Source: Oscillospiraceae bacterium
Lineage (GTDB): Bacteria > Bacillota > Clostridia > Oscillospirales > Ruminococcaceae
Direction: 5' to 3'
Assembly: GCA_014858325.1 (NCBI GenBank)
Contig: RKCM01000209.1
Span: 1-24,026 of the forward strand
DNA length: 24,026 nt
Below are positions 1 to 8,109 of this stretch, piece by piece; the first letter of the stretch is position 1, and each line of letters starts with the position of its first letter. Below the pieces are notes generated by a model, which was not told the origin of the DNA, searched no databases, and was given only the letters and a program-made list of their open reading frames with translations. Made by a program: the position numbers and the translations under genes.

Positions 1-30
1 AAAACTAACCCCGGGTTAATAGCAAAAACC

Positions 31-72
31 AAAGCTCCACGGTATCCTAAAAGTGAACCGTGGAGCTTTTTT
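31..72 (+). terminator. Rho-independent terminator of an upstream gene
   Basis: A perfect 13-bp stem (31-43 paired with 57-69, arms beginning AAAGCTCC) closes a 13-nt loop and runs into TTTTTT on the plus strand. It would end a transcript entering from the left, before the secreted-protein gene at 112. The minus strand also has a T-rich stretch past the stem, so it may work in both directions. The gene it serves is outside the window. Confidence 0.8.
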
Positions 73-111
73 CCTGCAACAAAATTGGGTGAAAAAAGGG
101 AGGCTTTTGCA

Positions 112-2268
112 ATGAAACGAAGATGGAAGAAATTCCTCGCCGGGGTGCTTTCCGCAGCCCTCGCGCTGAACCTCGCGGCCCCGCTGGCACTGGCGGATTC
201 AGTGGGCTGCACGGTGGTAGGTGAGGAGCTGACTGGTAATGTGAACTCTGTCTCATCCGGGACAAAGATCACGGGACAGGTATCTTATCTCGATAACACT
301 CTGACCTTTATTTCCAACGAGGTGCATTTGGACACAATTGCAACTGGAATCGAGGATACGACCCCGCTGGTCACAGCAGCCGATGGAAACAACGAGCTGA
401 GGCTGGTGGCAAACGGCAAGGTGATCGGCAATACGAAGGGCAACGGCTTTGAGCGCCCGAAAGAGATCGCCGGGGGAGAGTATTCCCTCATGAATCTTAA
501 GTGGCAAAATCCATCTACTGGAATTTTGGGCGGAGACATGGGAACAACGATCACAGCCGGGACTACGATGAAACTGGATGGTTTCAAGACGGGCATCAAC
601 GGAGGAAACGTCCAGATCGATGGCACGGTGACTATCAAAACAACAACACGCAGCGGGAGCCCGGTAGAATGCGGCATCGCCAATTTCACTACCATGAACC
701 ATGGCAGCGAGCTGGTGATCTATGCGCAGCAGTACATCGGGGAACAGGGTCATCTGACCTACAACGGCGGCCACCTGCTCCTGAATGTAACGACTATCGG
801 TATGGACTTCGGCCTGAGGGAGCTGGGCATCGGAGAGGACGTAAGCAGGTTCTGGTATCGCACCGACGATGACGCGGGTTATACGGAAATCGACACCAGC
901 GTGCAGGAAAAACTTGACAGCTTTTTTGAAGTCAAAGAGACAAACCACGCCTATCTGGAACTGACGGATGTGGACCCGGACCAGCCGGAAAGCGAAAACT
1001 ATGACCTCTGGGTGGCAGGCATGCAGGTCACAAAGAGCAACCAGAGCAATGTGCTGGGTGACGGCACCGTGTCCTATGACCCGGCTACCCACACCCTGAC
1101 CCTGAACAATGCGCACCTCACGCTGGGCGATCATGCGGAGGAAGGCGTTTCCAGCTGCATCGATTCCGACTTAACGGATGATATGCTGACCATTACCGGC
1201 ACCGCCACCCTTTCCAATGCCGTCGGGATCATGACGGTTGGCCCGCTGACGCTGGATGGCGCAACCCTCACCCTTACGGGCGAAAGCGGGAACGGCGTCG
1301 AGGACGCGATCCGGGCAGGCAGCCAGTGTGACAAAGACATCACCATCCGAAACAGCAAGGTGACCATTGCAGACTCAAACGCGGAGGGAGACTTCTTCCA
1401 CTATGGCATTCGGTGCGGCAAGCTCACCGTGGCGGACAGCACGCTGAACGTGAAAGTCGGCGGCTCGGCCATCGTGGCAGACGAGTTGGTGGCTTCCGGC
1501 GCAGGCACCGTCATCACGGCGGAAACGGATGCATCGGAGGAACAGGAGTATTATGCCCTCGAACTGGACGAGCTGACCCTGAAGGACGGCCTCGCTCTGG
1601 TGGAAAGCAAAATGAACGAGAGCAAGACGGCGAAGATCGCCCGGCCGGAGCAGGCCCCCACGTACTTTAAGGTCTACTGGGTCGTCCATCCGGGGGACGA
1701 ACCGGTGAATGGAGGAATGCAGATCCCCGGTGCGATCTTCGAGAACGAGGAGGAAGAACGCCTCTTTGAGGGCTGGTTCCTTGAGGACGGCACCCGCCTG
1801 GAGGATAGCCCCTACTACATGGGCCCGGGCGCGGACCATGTGGGCAACCTCGACCGGGACGTGACCTTCTATGGCCATTGGCGCACCGCCGAGAGCGGCG
1901 AGGGCAGCCCAGACGGCGGAGACGGCTTCGGCACCCTTCTGGCGGGCGTCGCAGTCGTGGGCGTGGCGGGCGTCGTGGCCTATCAGGTGGGCACGGAGCT
2001 CATCCTTGACCAGCTCCTGCCCGCAGGGGTGGCCGTGCCCCATACCCGCGCCGAGCTGGCAATGCTCCTCTGGAACACCGCAGGTCGCCCGGCCCCGGCC
2101 GCTCTGCCCGCCTTTGCGGACGTAGCCGACCCGGAGCTGGCCCAAGCCGCCCAGTGGGCCATCGAGCAGGGGTACCTGAAAGCCCGCGCCGACGGCAGCT
2201 TTAAGCCGGACAAGGGCGTCGCCAAGTGGCGCGTCATCCGCGGCTACCGGGCAGTGACCGAACCATGA
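112..2268 (+). CDS. Secreted cell-surface protein with C-terminal SLH-like domain
   Basis: A 718-residue protein. The ATG at 112 is chosen over an in-frame TTG at 85 because GGGAGG sits 8 nt upstream and the protein then opens with a classic signal peptide: MKRRWKK, a hydrophobic core, and a likely cleavage after ALA near residue 28. The middle (about 30-510) is rich in T, G, D and N with beta-type repeats (for example LTLDGATLTLTGESG), suggesting a beta-helix or adhesin-like fold. A segment near 515-590 resembles Listeria-Bacteroides (Flg_new/InlB B) repeats, with the pattern EGWFLEDG...DVTFYGHW. A glycine/alanine/valine-rich hydrophobic stretch (about 610-640) precedes one SLH-like unit (AFADVADPELAQAAQWAIEQGYL...GSFKPDKGV). 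Known: SLH domains bind secondary cell-wall polymers. Inferred: a wall-attached surface protein. The ligand cannot be read from sequence. Confidence 0.8.
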   Translation: MKRRWKKFLAGVLSAALALNLAAPLALADSVGCTVVGEELTGNVNSVSSGTKITGQVSYLDNTLTFISNEVHLDTIATGIEDTTPLVTAADGNNELRLVANGKVIGNTKGNGFERPKEIAGGEYSLMNLKWQNPSTGILGGDMGTTITAGTTMKLDGFKTGINGGNVQIDGTVTIKTTTRSGSPVECGIANFTTMNHGSELVIYAQQYIGEQGHLTYNGGHLLLNVTTIGMDFGLRELGIGEDVSRFWYRTDDDAGYTEIDTSVQEKLDSFFEVKETNHAYLELTDVDPDQPESENYDLWVAGMQVTKSNQSNVLGDGTVSYDPATHTLTLNNAHLTLGDHAEEGVSSCIDSDLTDDMLTITGTATLSNAVGIMTVGPLTLDGATLTLTGESGNGVEDAIRAGSQCDKDITIRNSKVTIADSNAEGDFFHYGIRCGKLTVADSTLNVKVGGSAIVADELVASGAGTVITAETDASEEQEYYALELDELTLKDGLALVESKMNESKTAKIARPEQAPTYFKVYWVVHPGDEPVNGGMQIPGAIFENEEEERLFEGWFLEDGTRLEDSPYYMGPGADHVGNLDRDVTFYGHWRTAESGEGSPDGGDGFGTLLAGVAVVGVAGVVAYQVGTELILDQLLPAGVAVPHTRAELAMLLWNTAGRPAPAALPAFADVADPELAQAAQWAIEQGYLKARADGSFKPDKGVAKWRVIRGYRAVTEP

Positions 2269-2290
2269 CCGTGCAGGTAAAATAGCCCCA

Positions 2291-2340
2291 CAGCACAAGG
2301 CCCCGCAGACTTTGAAAAAGGTCTGCGGGGCCGCTGTTTT
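2291..2340 (+). terminator. Rho-independent terminator after the SLH protein gene
   Basis: A perfect 12-bp GC-rich stem (2299-2310 with 2321-2332) with a TTTGAAAAAG loop, extended by CAGC/GCTG pairing (2291-2294 with 2333-2336) across a 4-nt bulge, then TTTTC. It starts 22 nt after the stop at 2268 and separates this gene from the convergent minus-strand nuclease gene. Confidence 0.85.
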
Positions 2341-2356
2341 CTGTATTCCGTTTGTC

Positions 2357-3319
2357 TTATACCGCCTGCAAAGGAGTGTTCTCCATGACCGTTTCAAATT
2401 GTTCGACGGTCATATTAGCATCCTCAGCAGCCTGTTCGATCGTAATGCGGCCTTTTCTCACCTGCTTTACCAGCATTCGGAGCTCGCCGCGCTCTTCGCT
2501 TTCGTTCATCATTTCCTCAACCGCTTTGCACACATCAATCACCTCCGCGCCCTCTGGAATCTCCAGCGGTGTATTCGTAACGGCTTTGATGACCCTTGCC
2601 GCGTTTGCTTCCAGCAGCATACGCGGATTGTCCGTCAAAAATTCAGATAAGCGTTCCTTATCCTTGGAATATTTAATGTACCCGATGACCTCTCTTAAAC
2701 TGGAAGAAAATCTTTCCAAATCCTCCGCACTCAGCTTTGCAGGGTCGATCAGATGGATCTGATAATCCTGCACAAAGTGCAGAAGAGCCGGATCTTGAAC
2801 CGCCATCATCTCATGGAGCGACAACGGCCCATCCCATTCGTTTGCGCCAAAGTGCAGCACAAGGGTGATGACGGGTGTGAGTTTATCTTCTTTGTAGAAG
2901 CCGGAGAGATATTCGCCGCGGCTATGCCCTTTTGCATCTCCATCGCTTGCGCGATGCCTGGCGGCAATATCGGCCACCTGTTTGCCGTACTGGAGAGCAT
3001 CATAGATGATGTTTCGGACAGGCATTGCATAATGGATGTCCGTCTGGTTTTCGATGCCCAGCAAAATATACGCAGCCGCATCGTCCTGCTTGATGATCGC
3101 CGATTTCAGTACATCGCGGTATCTCTGAACCGCTTCTTCCGGCTGCTTGCTCTCTGCATCCTGCGTCCCGAACGGCAACGCGATCTCCGTGGTGTCCAGC
3201 TCTTGCAGCTGTTTGGGGTCTACCACGGCTTTTCCGCCGTAGATCAAATAATTGAACGCATCCGCAAATACAGCATTGTCCTTCATATAGGCTTTGGTCA
3301 CGGTATCAGCGAATCCCAT
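2357..3319 (-). CDS. Rpn family PD-(D/E)XK nuclease / transposase_31-like protein
   Basis: A 320-residue protein of the Rpn (recombination-promoting nuclease) / PF04754 type. The visible core is FADAFNYLIYGGK near residues 18-30, followed by AAYILLGIENQTDIHYAMPVRNIIYD near 84-108. The E-x-Q of GIENQ and the preceding acidic residues fit the PD-(D/E)XK nuclease site, and MPVRNI.YD is the usual family signature. The C-terminus (ERGELRMLVKQVRKGRITIEQAAEDANMTVEQFE) looks like the small helix-turn-helix tail seen in many family members. GGGAGGTG lies 7 nt before the ATG. Known: E. coli RpnA-type proteins cleave DNA and promote RecA-independent recombination. The role here is inferred. The gene appears intact and monocistronic, with its own promoter at 3376-3404. 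Confidence 0.8.
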   Translation of the reverse strand: MGFADTVTKAYMKDNAVFADAFNYLIYGGKAVVDPKQLQELDTTEIALPFGTQDAESKQPEEAVQRYRDVLKSAIIKQDDAAAYILLGIENQTDIHYAMPVRNIIYDALQYGKQVADIAARHRASDGDAKGHSRGEYLSGFYKEDKLTPVITLVLHFGANEWDGPLSLHEMMAVQDPALLHFVQDYQIHLIDPAKLSAEDLERFSSSLREVIGYIKYSKDKERLSEFLTDNPRMLLEANAARVIKAVTNTPLEIPEGAEVIDVCKAVEEMMNESEERGELRMLVKQVRKGRITIEQAAEDANMTVEQFETVMENTPLQAV

Positions 3320-3375
3320 TGGCTTACACCTCCCTACCGCAGTCCACAGCAGCTTTTGTCTGCTGCTACAAGTTT

Positions 3376-3404
3376 ATCTTACCATAAACCGCGCAGCATA
3401 TCAA
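3376..3404 (-). promoter_or_regulatory. SigA-type promoter for the Rpn nuclease gene
   Basis: On the minus strand, TTGATA (3399-3404), a 17-nt spacer and TAAGAT (3376-3381), with TG one base upstream of the -10 (extended -10). It gives a roughly 50-nt leader, which contains a short AGCAGC/GCTGCT inverted repeat at 3348-3367. Confidence 0.6.
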
Positions 3405-3461
3405 GCGGTGCGGCGCCCTCGAAACTCTTAAATTTTTACGAAGCGTGGTCCATAATGGAAC

Positions 3462-4583
3462 TCATTGCATCGTCTCCTTGCTGCGCAGGCGTCGGCAGGC
3501 GTCTTCCTTCACCAGCTCCAGCACCACCGCCGTCAGCGGGATGAAGAAGAGGATGCCGAGGATGCCGAAGAGCTTGCCGCCGATCATGGCTGCCACAAGG
3601 GTGTACAGGGGCGAAAGCCCCACCGATTTGCCCACCACCCGGGGGTAGATAAACTGGTTCTCGATGAACTGCACCGCAAGGTAGACCAGCAAAGCCCGCA
3701 CCGCCAGCAAAGGGTCCACCAGCAGCACCAGAAACACGCTGATGACGCAGGAGAGCAGCGCCCCCACATAGGGGATGATGGCGCAGATGGCGGTGAGCAT
3801 CCCCACCAGACTGCCGTAGGGGATGCGGAAGAGGGAGAAGGCGAGGCTCATGAGCACGCCGAGGATCACCGCCTCGCTGCACTGGCCCGTGAGGAAGTTG
3901 GCGAAGGACTGGCGGAACAGGCGGCAGAACTTCAGCACCCAGGCGGCGTGGCCGGGCTTGAGGTAGGCGCGCACCAGGGTGCGGGCCTGGTGGCCCAGGC
4001 TCTGGGCGCTCAGCGAGAGGTAGACGGAGATGATCAGCGCAAAGGAGGCCGTCACCACAAGGTTCACCGTGGCGGAAACAGCCCCCGCCGCGTTCACCAG
4101 CACTTTGTCGAGGCCGGAGGTCACCTTGTGCAGCAGCTGCTCCCAGTCGATGCCCTCCAACCGGCTCATCAGCCAACCCATGTCGGGGTCCTGAGCGTGG
4201 AGGTAGGCCGTCCAGCGGGGGATGTTGGCTTCAATTTGCCGGTACAGGCTGTGGAAGGACTGCACCAGCTCCGGGATCAGCAGCGTCAGGGCCAGCACCA
4301 GCACCAGCGCCACCCCCAGCAGGGTGAGCAGAAAGCTCAGCAGGTGGAGCGCCTTGGCCGAGGGCTGCTTTTTCGCTTTGGCAAACAGCCGCCCCAGCCG
4401 CTTTTCCAGCCCGGCCATGGGCACGCTGAGGAACAGCGCCAGAATGCCGCCCGCCAGAATGGGCAGCACCAGATCCACCAGCTGCGCGGCAAAGGCCAAA
4501 ACGTCCGAAAGCCGCAGCAGGGCCACAAAAAGCGTCACGCCCACCGCCGTCACCAGCAGGGCCTGTTTCGTGTTCGATCTCAT
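3462..4583 (-). CDS. AI-2E family transporter (first copy)
   Basis: A 373-residue polytopic membrane protein of the AI-2E / YtvI-PerM family (PF01594). Hydrophobic segments appear near residues 8-30, 33-55 and 80-103, then a soluble stretch with SFHSLYRQIEANIPRW, then about four or five C-terminal segments including FALIISVYLSLSAQ, PYGSLVGMLTAICAIIPYVGALLSC and QFIENQFIYPRVVGKSVGLSPLYTLVAAMIGGKLFGILG. The P-YVG and ENQFIYPRVVG...LSPL motifs are characteristic of the family. AAAGGAA precedes the ATG. Despite the family name most members have no proven AI-2 export role, and some are Na+/H+ antiporters, so the substrate is open. It has its own near-consensus promoter, so it is probably a separate unit from the ThrE pair upstream. 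Confidence 0.88.
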   Translation of the reverse strand: MRSNTKQALLVTAVGVTLFVALLRLSDVLAFAAQLVDLVLPILAGGILALFLSVPMAGLEKRLGRLFAKAKKQPSAKALHLLSFLLTLLGVALVLVLALTLLIPELVQSFHSLYRQIEANIPRWTAYLHAQDPDMGWLMSRLEGIDWEQLLHKVTSGLDKVLVNAAGAVSATVNLVVTASFALIISVYLSLSAQSLGHQARTLVRAYLKPGHAAWVLKFCRLFRQSFANFLTGQCSEAVILGVLMSLAFSLFRIPYGSLVGMLTAICAIIPYVGALLSCVISVFLVLLVDPLLAVRALLVYLAVQFIENQFIYPRVVGKSVGLSPLYTLVAAMIGGKLFGILGILFFIPLTAVVLELVKEDACRRLRSKETMQ

Positions 4584-4627
4584 GTAAAGGTTCCTTTCCC
4601 GGAGCGTCTCCGAGGGTTTTTCTTTGT

Positions 4628-4656
4628 ATTGTATCCAGAAAAAACCAGCTTGTCAA
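4628..4656 (-). promoter_or_regulatory. Near-consensus SigA promoter for the first AI-2E gene
   Basis: On the minus strand, TTGACA (4651-4656), a 17-nt spacer and TACAAT (4628-4633), lying between the stop of the small ThrE subunit (4673) and the AI-2E start (4583). The predicted leader is about 35 nt and holds a small CGGAG/CTCCG hairpin before the ribosome binding site. Confidence 0.75.
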
Positions 4657-4672
4657 GCAGCCGGGGGGCGCT

Positions 4673-5113
4673 TCACAGCCGCCGCCGGAGCTTCCGGCTC
4701 AAATCGGCCAGACACCAGGCGATGGCCATGCCGCCCGCAATGCCCAGCGCCGCCAGAAAGGTCTGCTCCCCAAAATGCTCGGCGGCGGGCAGGTCGTTGG
4801 AGACGACGGCGTTCATGCAGTAATACAGGGTGCTGCCGGGGATGAGGGGGATGGCCGCGGTGATGAAAAACGGGGTAGAGGGGGCGTTGCGCCGCCGGGC
4901 AAGCACCTCGGCGTAGAGGGCCGCGCAAAACCCGGCCAGGAGGTTCGCCAGAAAGAGGTTCTGCAAGGCGTAAAAGGCCAGCCGGTAGGCGAGCCATGCC
5001 AGAAACCCGCCCACCCCGGCGGCGGGCAGGTAGCGCCGGTTGAGGTTGAAGAGCAGCCCAAAGCCGATGGAGCCCAGCGCGGCGCTGAGCAGCTGCGAAA
5101 CGATTTGCATCAT
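4673..5113 (-). CDS. Threonine/serine exporter, small (ThrE_2/YjjB-like) subunit
   Basis: A 146-residue membrane protein matching the C-terminal half of ThrE-type exporters (PF12821, YjjB-like). It has four to five hydrophobic segments, with the family pattern FGLLFNLNRRYLPAAGVGGFLAW near the N-terminus, AEVLARRRNAPSTPFFITAAIPLIPGSTLYYCM in the middle (the IPLIPG loop is highly characteristic) and a final ALGIAGGMAIAWCL segment. The ATG at 5111-5113 overlaps the stop of the upstream large subunit in an ATGA junction, so translation is probably coupled. A second Met codon follows immediately. Known: the two halves form one amino-acid exporter and are fused in Corynebacterium ThrE. Inferred: export of threonine, serine or a related small metabolite. 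Confidence 0.85.
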   Translation of the reverse strand: MMQIVSQLLSAALGSIGFGLLFNLNRRYLPAAGVGGFLAWLAYRLAFYALQNLFLANLLAGFCAALYAEVLARRRNAPSTPFFITAAIPLIPGSTLYYCMNAVVSNDLPAAEHFGEQTFLAALGIAGGMAIAWCLADLSRKLRRRL

Positions 5114-5886
5114 ACGGCAAGCCCTCCCATCAGCCAGATGGCCGCCATCATCCCCAGCGCGAGGACAGCCGCCATCAAAATGGCCTCCACCAGCCGCAGG
5201 GAGCCGGAGATGAGGTCCCCCAGCAGGATGTCCCGCAGGGCGTTGGTGAGCAGGATGCCGGGGATGAGCAGCATGATGATGCCGATCAAAACCTTGTCGG
5301 CGTGGAACGGGGGCCACAGGCGGCACAGCAGCAGCGCCGCGCCCCCGCTGAGGAAGGAGGCGAGGAACTGGTACTCCACCCCGTTCATGCAAAAGGGGGT
5401 GAGGTGCCGCTCCAGCCAGCAGATCAGCACCGCAATGCCCCCGGCCAGCAGGCCGTCCCAGACGCTGCCGCCAAAAAAGAGGGCAAAGCTGGAGGCCGCC
5501 AGCACGCTGCCCACCCACCGCAGCCGGGGGTCCGGCCGCTGGGCCAGGATCTCCTCCAATTGGGCCTGGAACACCTCCACGGCAGGCGGCGCGGCGCAGA
5601 TGCGGCGGCTGAGGGCGTTCAGCTTTTCCAAAGCCAGCAGGTCGTTCCCGGCGGCCTGCCGCAGCCGCCGCGTCTGGGTCTGGGGCGGCAGCTGGGGCAT
5701 GGTCAGGGTGACCACGATGCTGGAGGTGATGACAAAAATGTTCACCTCCTCGGCCCCGTAGGCGGCGGCAATGCGGTTCAGGGTGTCTTCCACCCGGAAA
5801 ACCTCTGCGCCGCTGTTCTGCAGCGCTTCGCCCATGCGGAGCAGGACGCGGAGAAACTGGCTGACCTCAGCCTCGCTCATGCTCAT
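5110..5886 (-). CDS. Threonine/serine exporter, large (ThrE/YjjP-like) subunit
   Basis: A 258-residue protein of the PF06738 (ThrE/YjjP) family. The N-terminal soluble domain shows the signature LRMGEALQNSGAEVFRVEDT...AYGAEEVNIFVITSSIVVTL (about residues 12-60). It is followed by about five hydrophobic segments from residue 120 onward, including HADKVLIGIIMLLIPGILLTNALRDILLGDLISG, a conserved family loop. The start at 5886 is chosen because AGAGGGAG lies 6 nt upstream; longer in-frame starts reach back through the promoter and have no family similarity. The gene overlaps the small subunit by 4 bp (ATGA). Together they make one exporter at the cytoplasmic membrane. Confidence 0.88.
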   Translation of the reverse strand: MSMSEAEVSQFLRVLLRMGEALQNSGAEVFRVEDTLNRIAAAYGAEEVNIFVITSSIVVTLTMPQLPPQTQTRRLRQAAGNDLLALEKLNALSRRICAAPPAVEVFQAQLEEILAQRPDPRLRWVGSVLAASSFALFFGGSVWDGLLAGGIAVLICWLERHLTPFCMNGVEYQFLASFLSGGAALLLCRLWPPFHADKVLIGIIMLLIPGILLTNALRDILLGDLISGSLRLVEAILMAAVLALGMMAAIWLMGGLAV

Positions 5887-5922
5887 GGAGAACTCCCTCT
5901 TTTCGTCTCGTTTTACCTCCTT

Positions 5923-5951
5923 ATTATAGCGGCTGCGCTCCCCGCGCGCAA
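5923..5951 (-). promoter_or_regulatory. Candidate promoter for the ThrE pair
   Basis: A perfect TATAAT on the minus strand (5923-5928) with a weak TTGCGC -35 (5946-5951) at 17 nt. An AAGGAGG just downstream (about 5917-5923) has no start codon at usable spacing, so the gene uses the second site, AGGGAG, near 5893-5898. Confidence 0.5.
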
Positions 5952-6008
5952 GAGAGAATGCCGCCTGCAATGCTCCGCACCCCCGGCCTGCGCGGGGCTT
6001 TTTGCGTC

Positions 6009-6037
6009 TTGACACGGTCTGGGCCGCGCGGTATCTT
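6009..6037 (+). promoter_or_regulatory. SigA-type promoter for the RhuM operon
   Basis: TTGACA (6009-6014), a 17-nt spacer, TATCTT (6032-6037). The perfect -35 and correct spacing lie about 45 bp before the RhuM ATG. It is divergent from the ThrE promoter. A GC-rich hairpin plus CTTTTTG (about 5979-6004) lies just upstream and could insulate the two. Confidence 0.6.
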
Positions 6038-6082
6038 TATCATAAAGAAAAGCAGCCATAGGCTTGTGCGAAAGGAACGACG

Positions 6083-7081
6083 ATGGAAAACAACTTTCAG
6101 TTTCTGATCTACCGCTCTGCGGAAGAGGACGTTTCCGTGGACGCATTTGTAAAGGACGATACGGTTTGGCTCACCCAAAAGGGAATGGCAAAACTGTTCG
6201 ACTGCACTACGGACAACATTTCGCTCCATCTGAAAAATATCTATGCGGAGGGCGAATTGGACGAAGCCGCAACTGCCGAGGAATCCTCGGTGGTTCAAAC
6301 GGAAGGCAGCCGACAGGTGCGCCGCTCGGCAAAGCTTTACAACCTCGATGCCATCATCTCCGTCGGCTACCGGGTCAACTCGCGCCGGGCCACCCGCTTC
6401 CGCATCTGGGCCACAGGCGTGCTGAAGGAGTACATGACCAAGGGCTTTGCACTGGACGATGAGCGGCTGAAACAAGGCCGGGATGCGTTTGGCAAGGACT
6501 ACTTCCGCGAGCTGCTGGAGCGCGTCCGCTCCATCCGGGCCAGCGAACGCCGCATCTGGCAGCAGGTGACGGATATCTTCGCCGAGTGCAGCATCGATTA
6601 CGACCGCAGCTCGCCCGTGACCAAAGAGTTCTATGCCATGGTGCAAAACAAATTCCACTACGCCATCACAGGCCAGACTGCGGCAGAGATCATCTACTCC
6701 AAGGCCGACCATACCAAGGAGCACATGGGGCTGACCACCTGGAAGAATGCCCCCGAGGGCCGGGTGCTGCGGTCGGACGTATCCATCGCCAAAAATTATC
6801 TGTCCGAAAAGCAGATTCGGCAGTTGGAGCGGACGGTGACAGGCTATTTCGATTACATCGAAGACCTGATCGAGCGGGAAAACACCTTTACGATGGAGCA
6901 GTTTGCCGCCAGCATCAACGAGTTTCTGTCTTTCCGGCGCTACGACATTCTGCCGGATAAGGGCAAGGTCTCCGCGCGGCAGGCAAAGCAGAAGGCAGAA
7001 GCCGAGTACGACCTGTTCAACCCCACGCAGAAGATCGTGTCGGATTTTGATAAGGCCCTCCGCCAATGGAGCCAAGAATGA
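6083..7081 (+). CDS. RhuM family protein (virulence protein RhuM, PF13310)
   Basis: A 332-residue protein matching the RhuM family. The N-terminal part reads VSVDAFVKDDTVWLTQKGMAKLFDCTTDNISLHLKNIYAEGEL, then SRQVRRSAKLYNLDAIISVGYRVNSRRATRFRIWATGVLKEYMTKGFALD (about residues 17-130), both diagnostic of the family and resembling phage-type DNA-binding (KilA/ORF6N-like) modules. A central motif, HYAITGQTAAEIIYSKADHTKEHMGLTTWKNAPEG (about 193-228), is also typical. AAAGGAA precedes the ATG. Known: RhuM is named from a Salmonella pathogenicity-island gene, is widespread next to mobile and defence genes, and its biochemical activity is not established. The stop overlaps the start of the next gene (ATGA), making a two-gene operon. 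Confidence 0.88.
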   Translation: MENNFQFLIYRSAEEDVSVDAFVKDDTVWLTQKGMAKLFDCTTDNISLHLKNIYAEGELDEAATAEESSVVQTEGSRQVRRSAKLYNLDAIISVGYRVNSRRATRFRIWATGVLKEYMTKGFALDDERLKQGRDAFGKDYFRELLERVRSIRASERRIWQQVTDIFAECSIDYDRSSPVTKEFYAMVQNKFHYAITGQTAAEIIYSKADHTKEHMGLTTWKNAPEGRVLRSDVSIAKNYLSEKQIRQLERTVTGYFDYIEDLIERENTFTMEQFAASINEFLSFRRYDILPDKGKVSARQAKQKAEAEYDLFNPTQKIVSDFDKALRQWSQE

Positions 7082-7998
7082 CCAGCGAAGAAAGAAGCAC
7101 AACATCGAACAAGGCTATCTACCACCTCCCGGGGCTGTTTGAGTTCTACGAGCTGTACCGGCGGTTTTTGCCGCTCTTCCGGGAGAAGCGGGAGTGGTTT
7201 TACCCCTGGTGCGAGGTGGGCTCGCTCTACGGGGCCCCGGCGGACTGCCTGTGGGGCGGCGGACGGGCGGGCTTTGGGGAGGCCGATGCCCGGGATGCGC
7301 TGGCCTTGGCGCAGGAGTACGGCGTCTCGGCCCGGCTCACCTTCAGCAACTCCCTGCTGCGGCAGGAGCATCTCTCCGACCGAAAATGCAACGCCCTGTG
7401 CGCTTTGTTTGAGCGGGCGGGCGGCGTGCCAAACGGCGTCATCGTCCACTCGGACCTGCTGGCCCGCACTCTCCAAAGCCGCTACCCGGGGCTGTATCTT
7501 GTGTCGTCTACCACGAAAGTGCTGACGGAATTTGACGCGCTGGCGGCGGAGCTGGCCCGGCCGGAGTTCCGCTATGTGGTGCCGGATTTCCGGCTCAACC
7601 ACGACCCCCGGCTTTTCGGCCTGCCCCAGCCGCAAAAGGACAAGGTGGAGCTGCTGTGCAACGAGTGCTGCTGGGTGGGCTGCACCGACCGCAGGCGCTG
7701 CTACGAGGCCGTCAGCCGCAAAAACCTCGGGGAGGACGGCCCGGAGCTGGTCTGCCGCGCCCCCGGGGCGGGGGCTGGGTACCGCTTCTCCCAGGCGATG
7801 CAGAGCCCGGCCTACATCGGCCCGGAGCAGGTGCGGGAGGTGTATCTGCCGGGGGGCTTCACCCAGTTCAAGCTGGAGGGCCGGGGCCTTGGCAGCGCGC
7901 TGGTGCTGGAGTTTCTGCTCCATTACCTCACAAAGCCCGAGTATCAGCTCCACGTCCGGGAAGAAATCTACCTCGATAATATGCTGGATCTGTTCTGA
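7078..7998 (+). CDS. U32-like cysteine-cluster protein, function unknown
   Basis: A 306-residue soluble protein. The ATG at 7078 overlaps the RhuM stop (ATGA) and has GGAG 6 nt upstream, so it is preferred over an in-frame ATG at 7066. I do not recognise a characterised homologue. The ordered pattern resembles the U32 peptidase-like TIM barrel: ARLTFSNSLL (about 84-93), GVIVHSDLL then YPGLYLVSSTTKVL (about 118-145), VPDFRLNHD (about 169-177), a cysteine cluster LCNECCWVGCTDRRRCYE with Cys at 194, 197, 198, 202 and 208, and a late GGFTQFKLEGR (about 258-268) recalling the KIEGR signature of U32 proteins. Known: several U32 relatives (UbiU/UbiV, RlhA) use cysteines for an Fe-S cluster and act in hydroxylation. 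An Fe-S protein is therefore inferred. Coupling to RhuM is unexpected. Confidence 0.5.
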   Translation: MTSEERSTTSNKAIYHLPGLFEFYELYRRFLPLFREKREWFYPWCEVGSLYGAPADCLWGGGRAGFGEADARDALALAQEYGVSARLTFSNSLLRQEHLSDRKCNALCALFERAGGVPNGVIVHSDLLARTLQSRYPGLYLVSSTTKVLTEFDALAAELARPEFRYVVPDFRLNHDPRLFGLPQPQKDKVELLCNECCWVGCTDRRRCYEAVSRKNLGEDGPELVCRAPGAGAGYRFSQAMQSPAYIGPEQVREVYLPGGFTQFKLEGRGLGSALVLEFLLHYLTKPEYQLHVREEIYLDNMLDLF

Positions 7999-8057
7999 GG
8001 GGGTTGCATTTTTCCTGCGGGCGGGAACAACAACACAGCAAACACACAGACGATAAA

Positions 8058-8093
8058 AAAGCGGGGCGCTCCCGGTGGGGGGCGTCCCGCTTT
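8058..8093. terminator. Bidirectional terminator between convergent genes
   Basis: A 12-bp stem with one G-T wobble (8058-8069 with 8082-8093). On the minus strand it runs into TTTTTT and serves the AEC permease gene... it lies just past that gene's stop at 8110. On the plus strand it is followed by TTTGCGGTTTT and ends the RhuM operon. Confidence 0.8.
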
Positions 8094-8109
8094 GCGGTTT
8101 TATCAAGCG

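Noticed and set aside
3465..4823. A 452-codon plus-strand frame opposite the first AI-2E gene.
   Set aside because: It is a Gln/His/Arg-rich antisense shadow of a membrane-protein gene.
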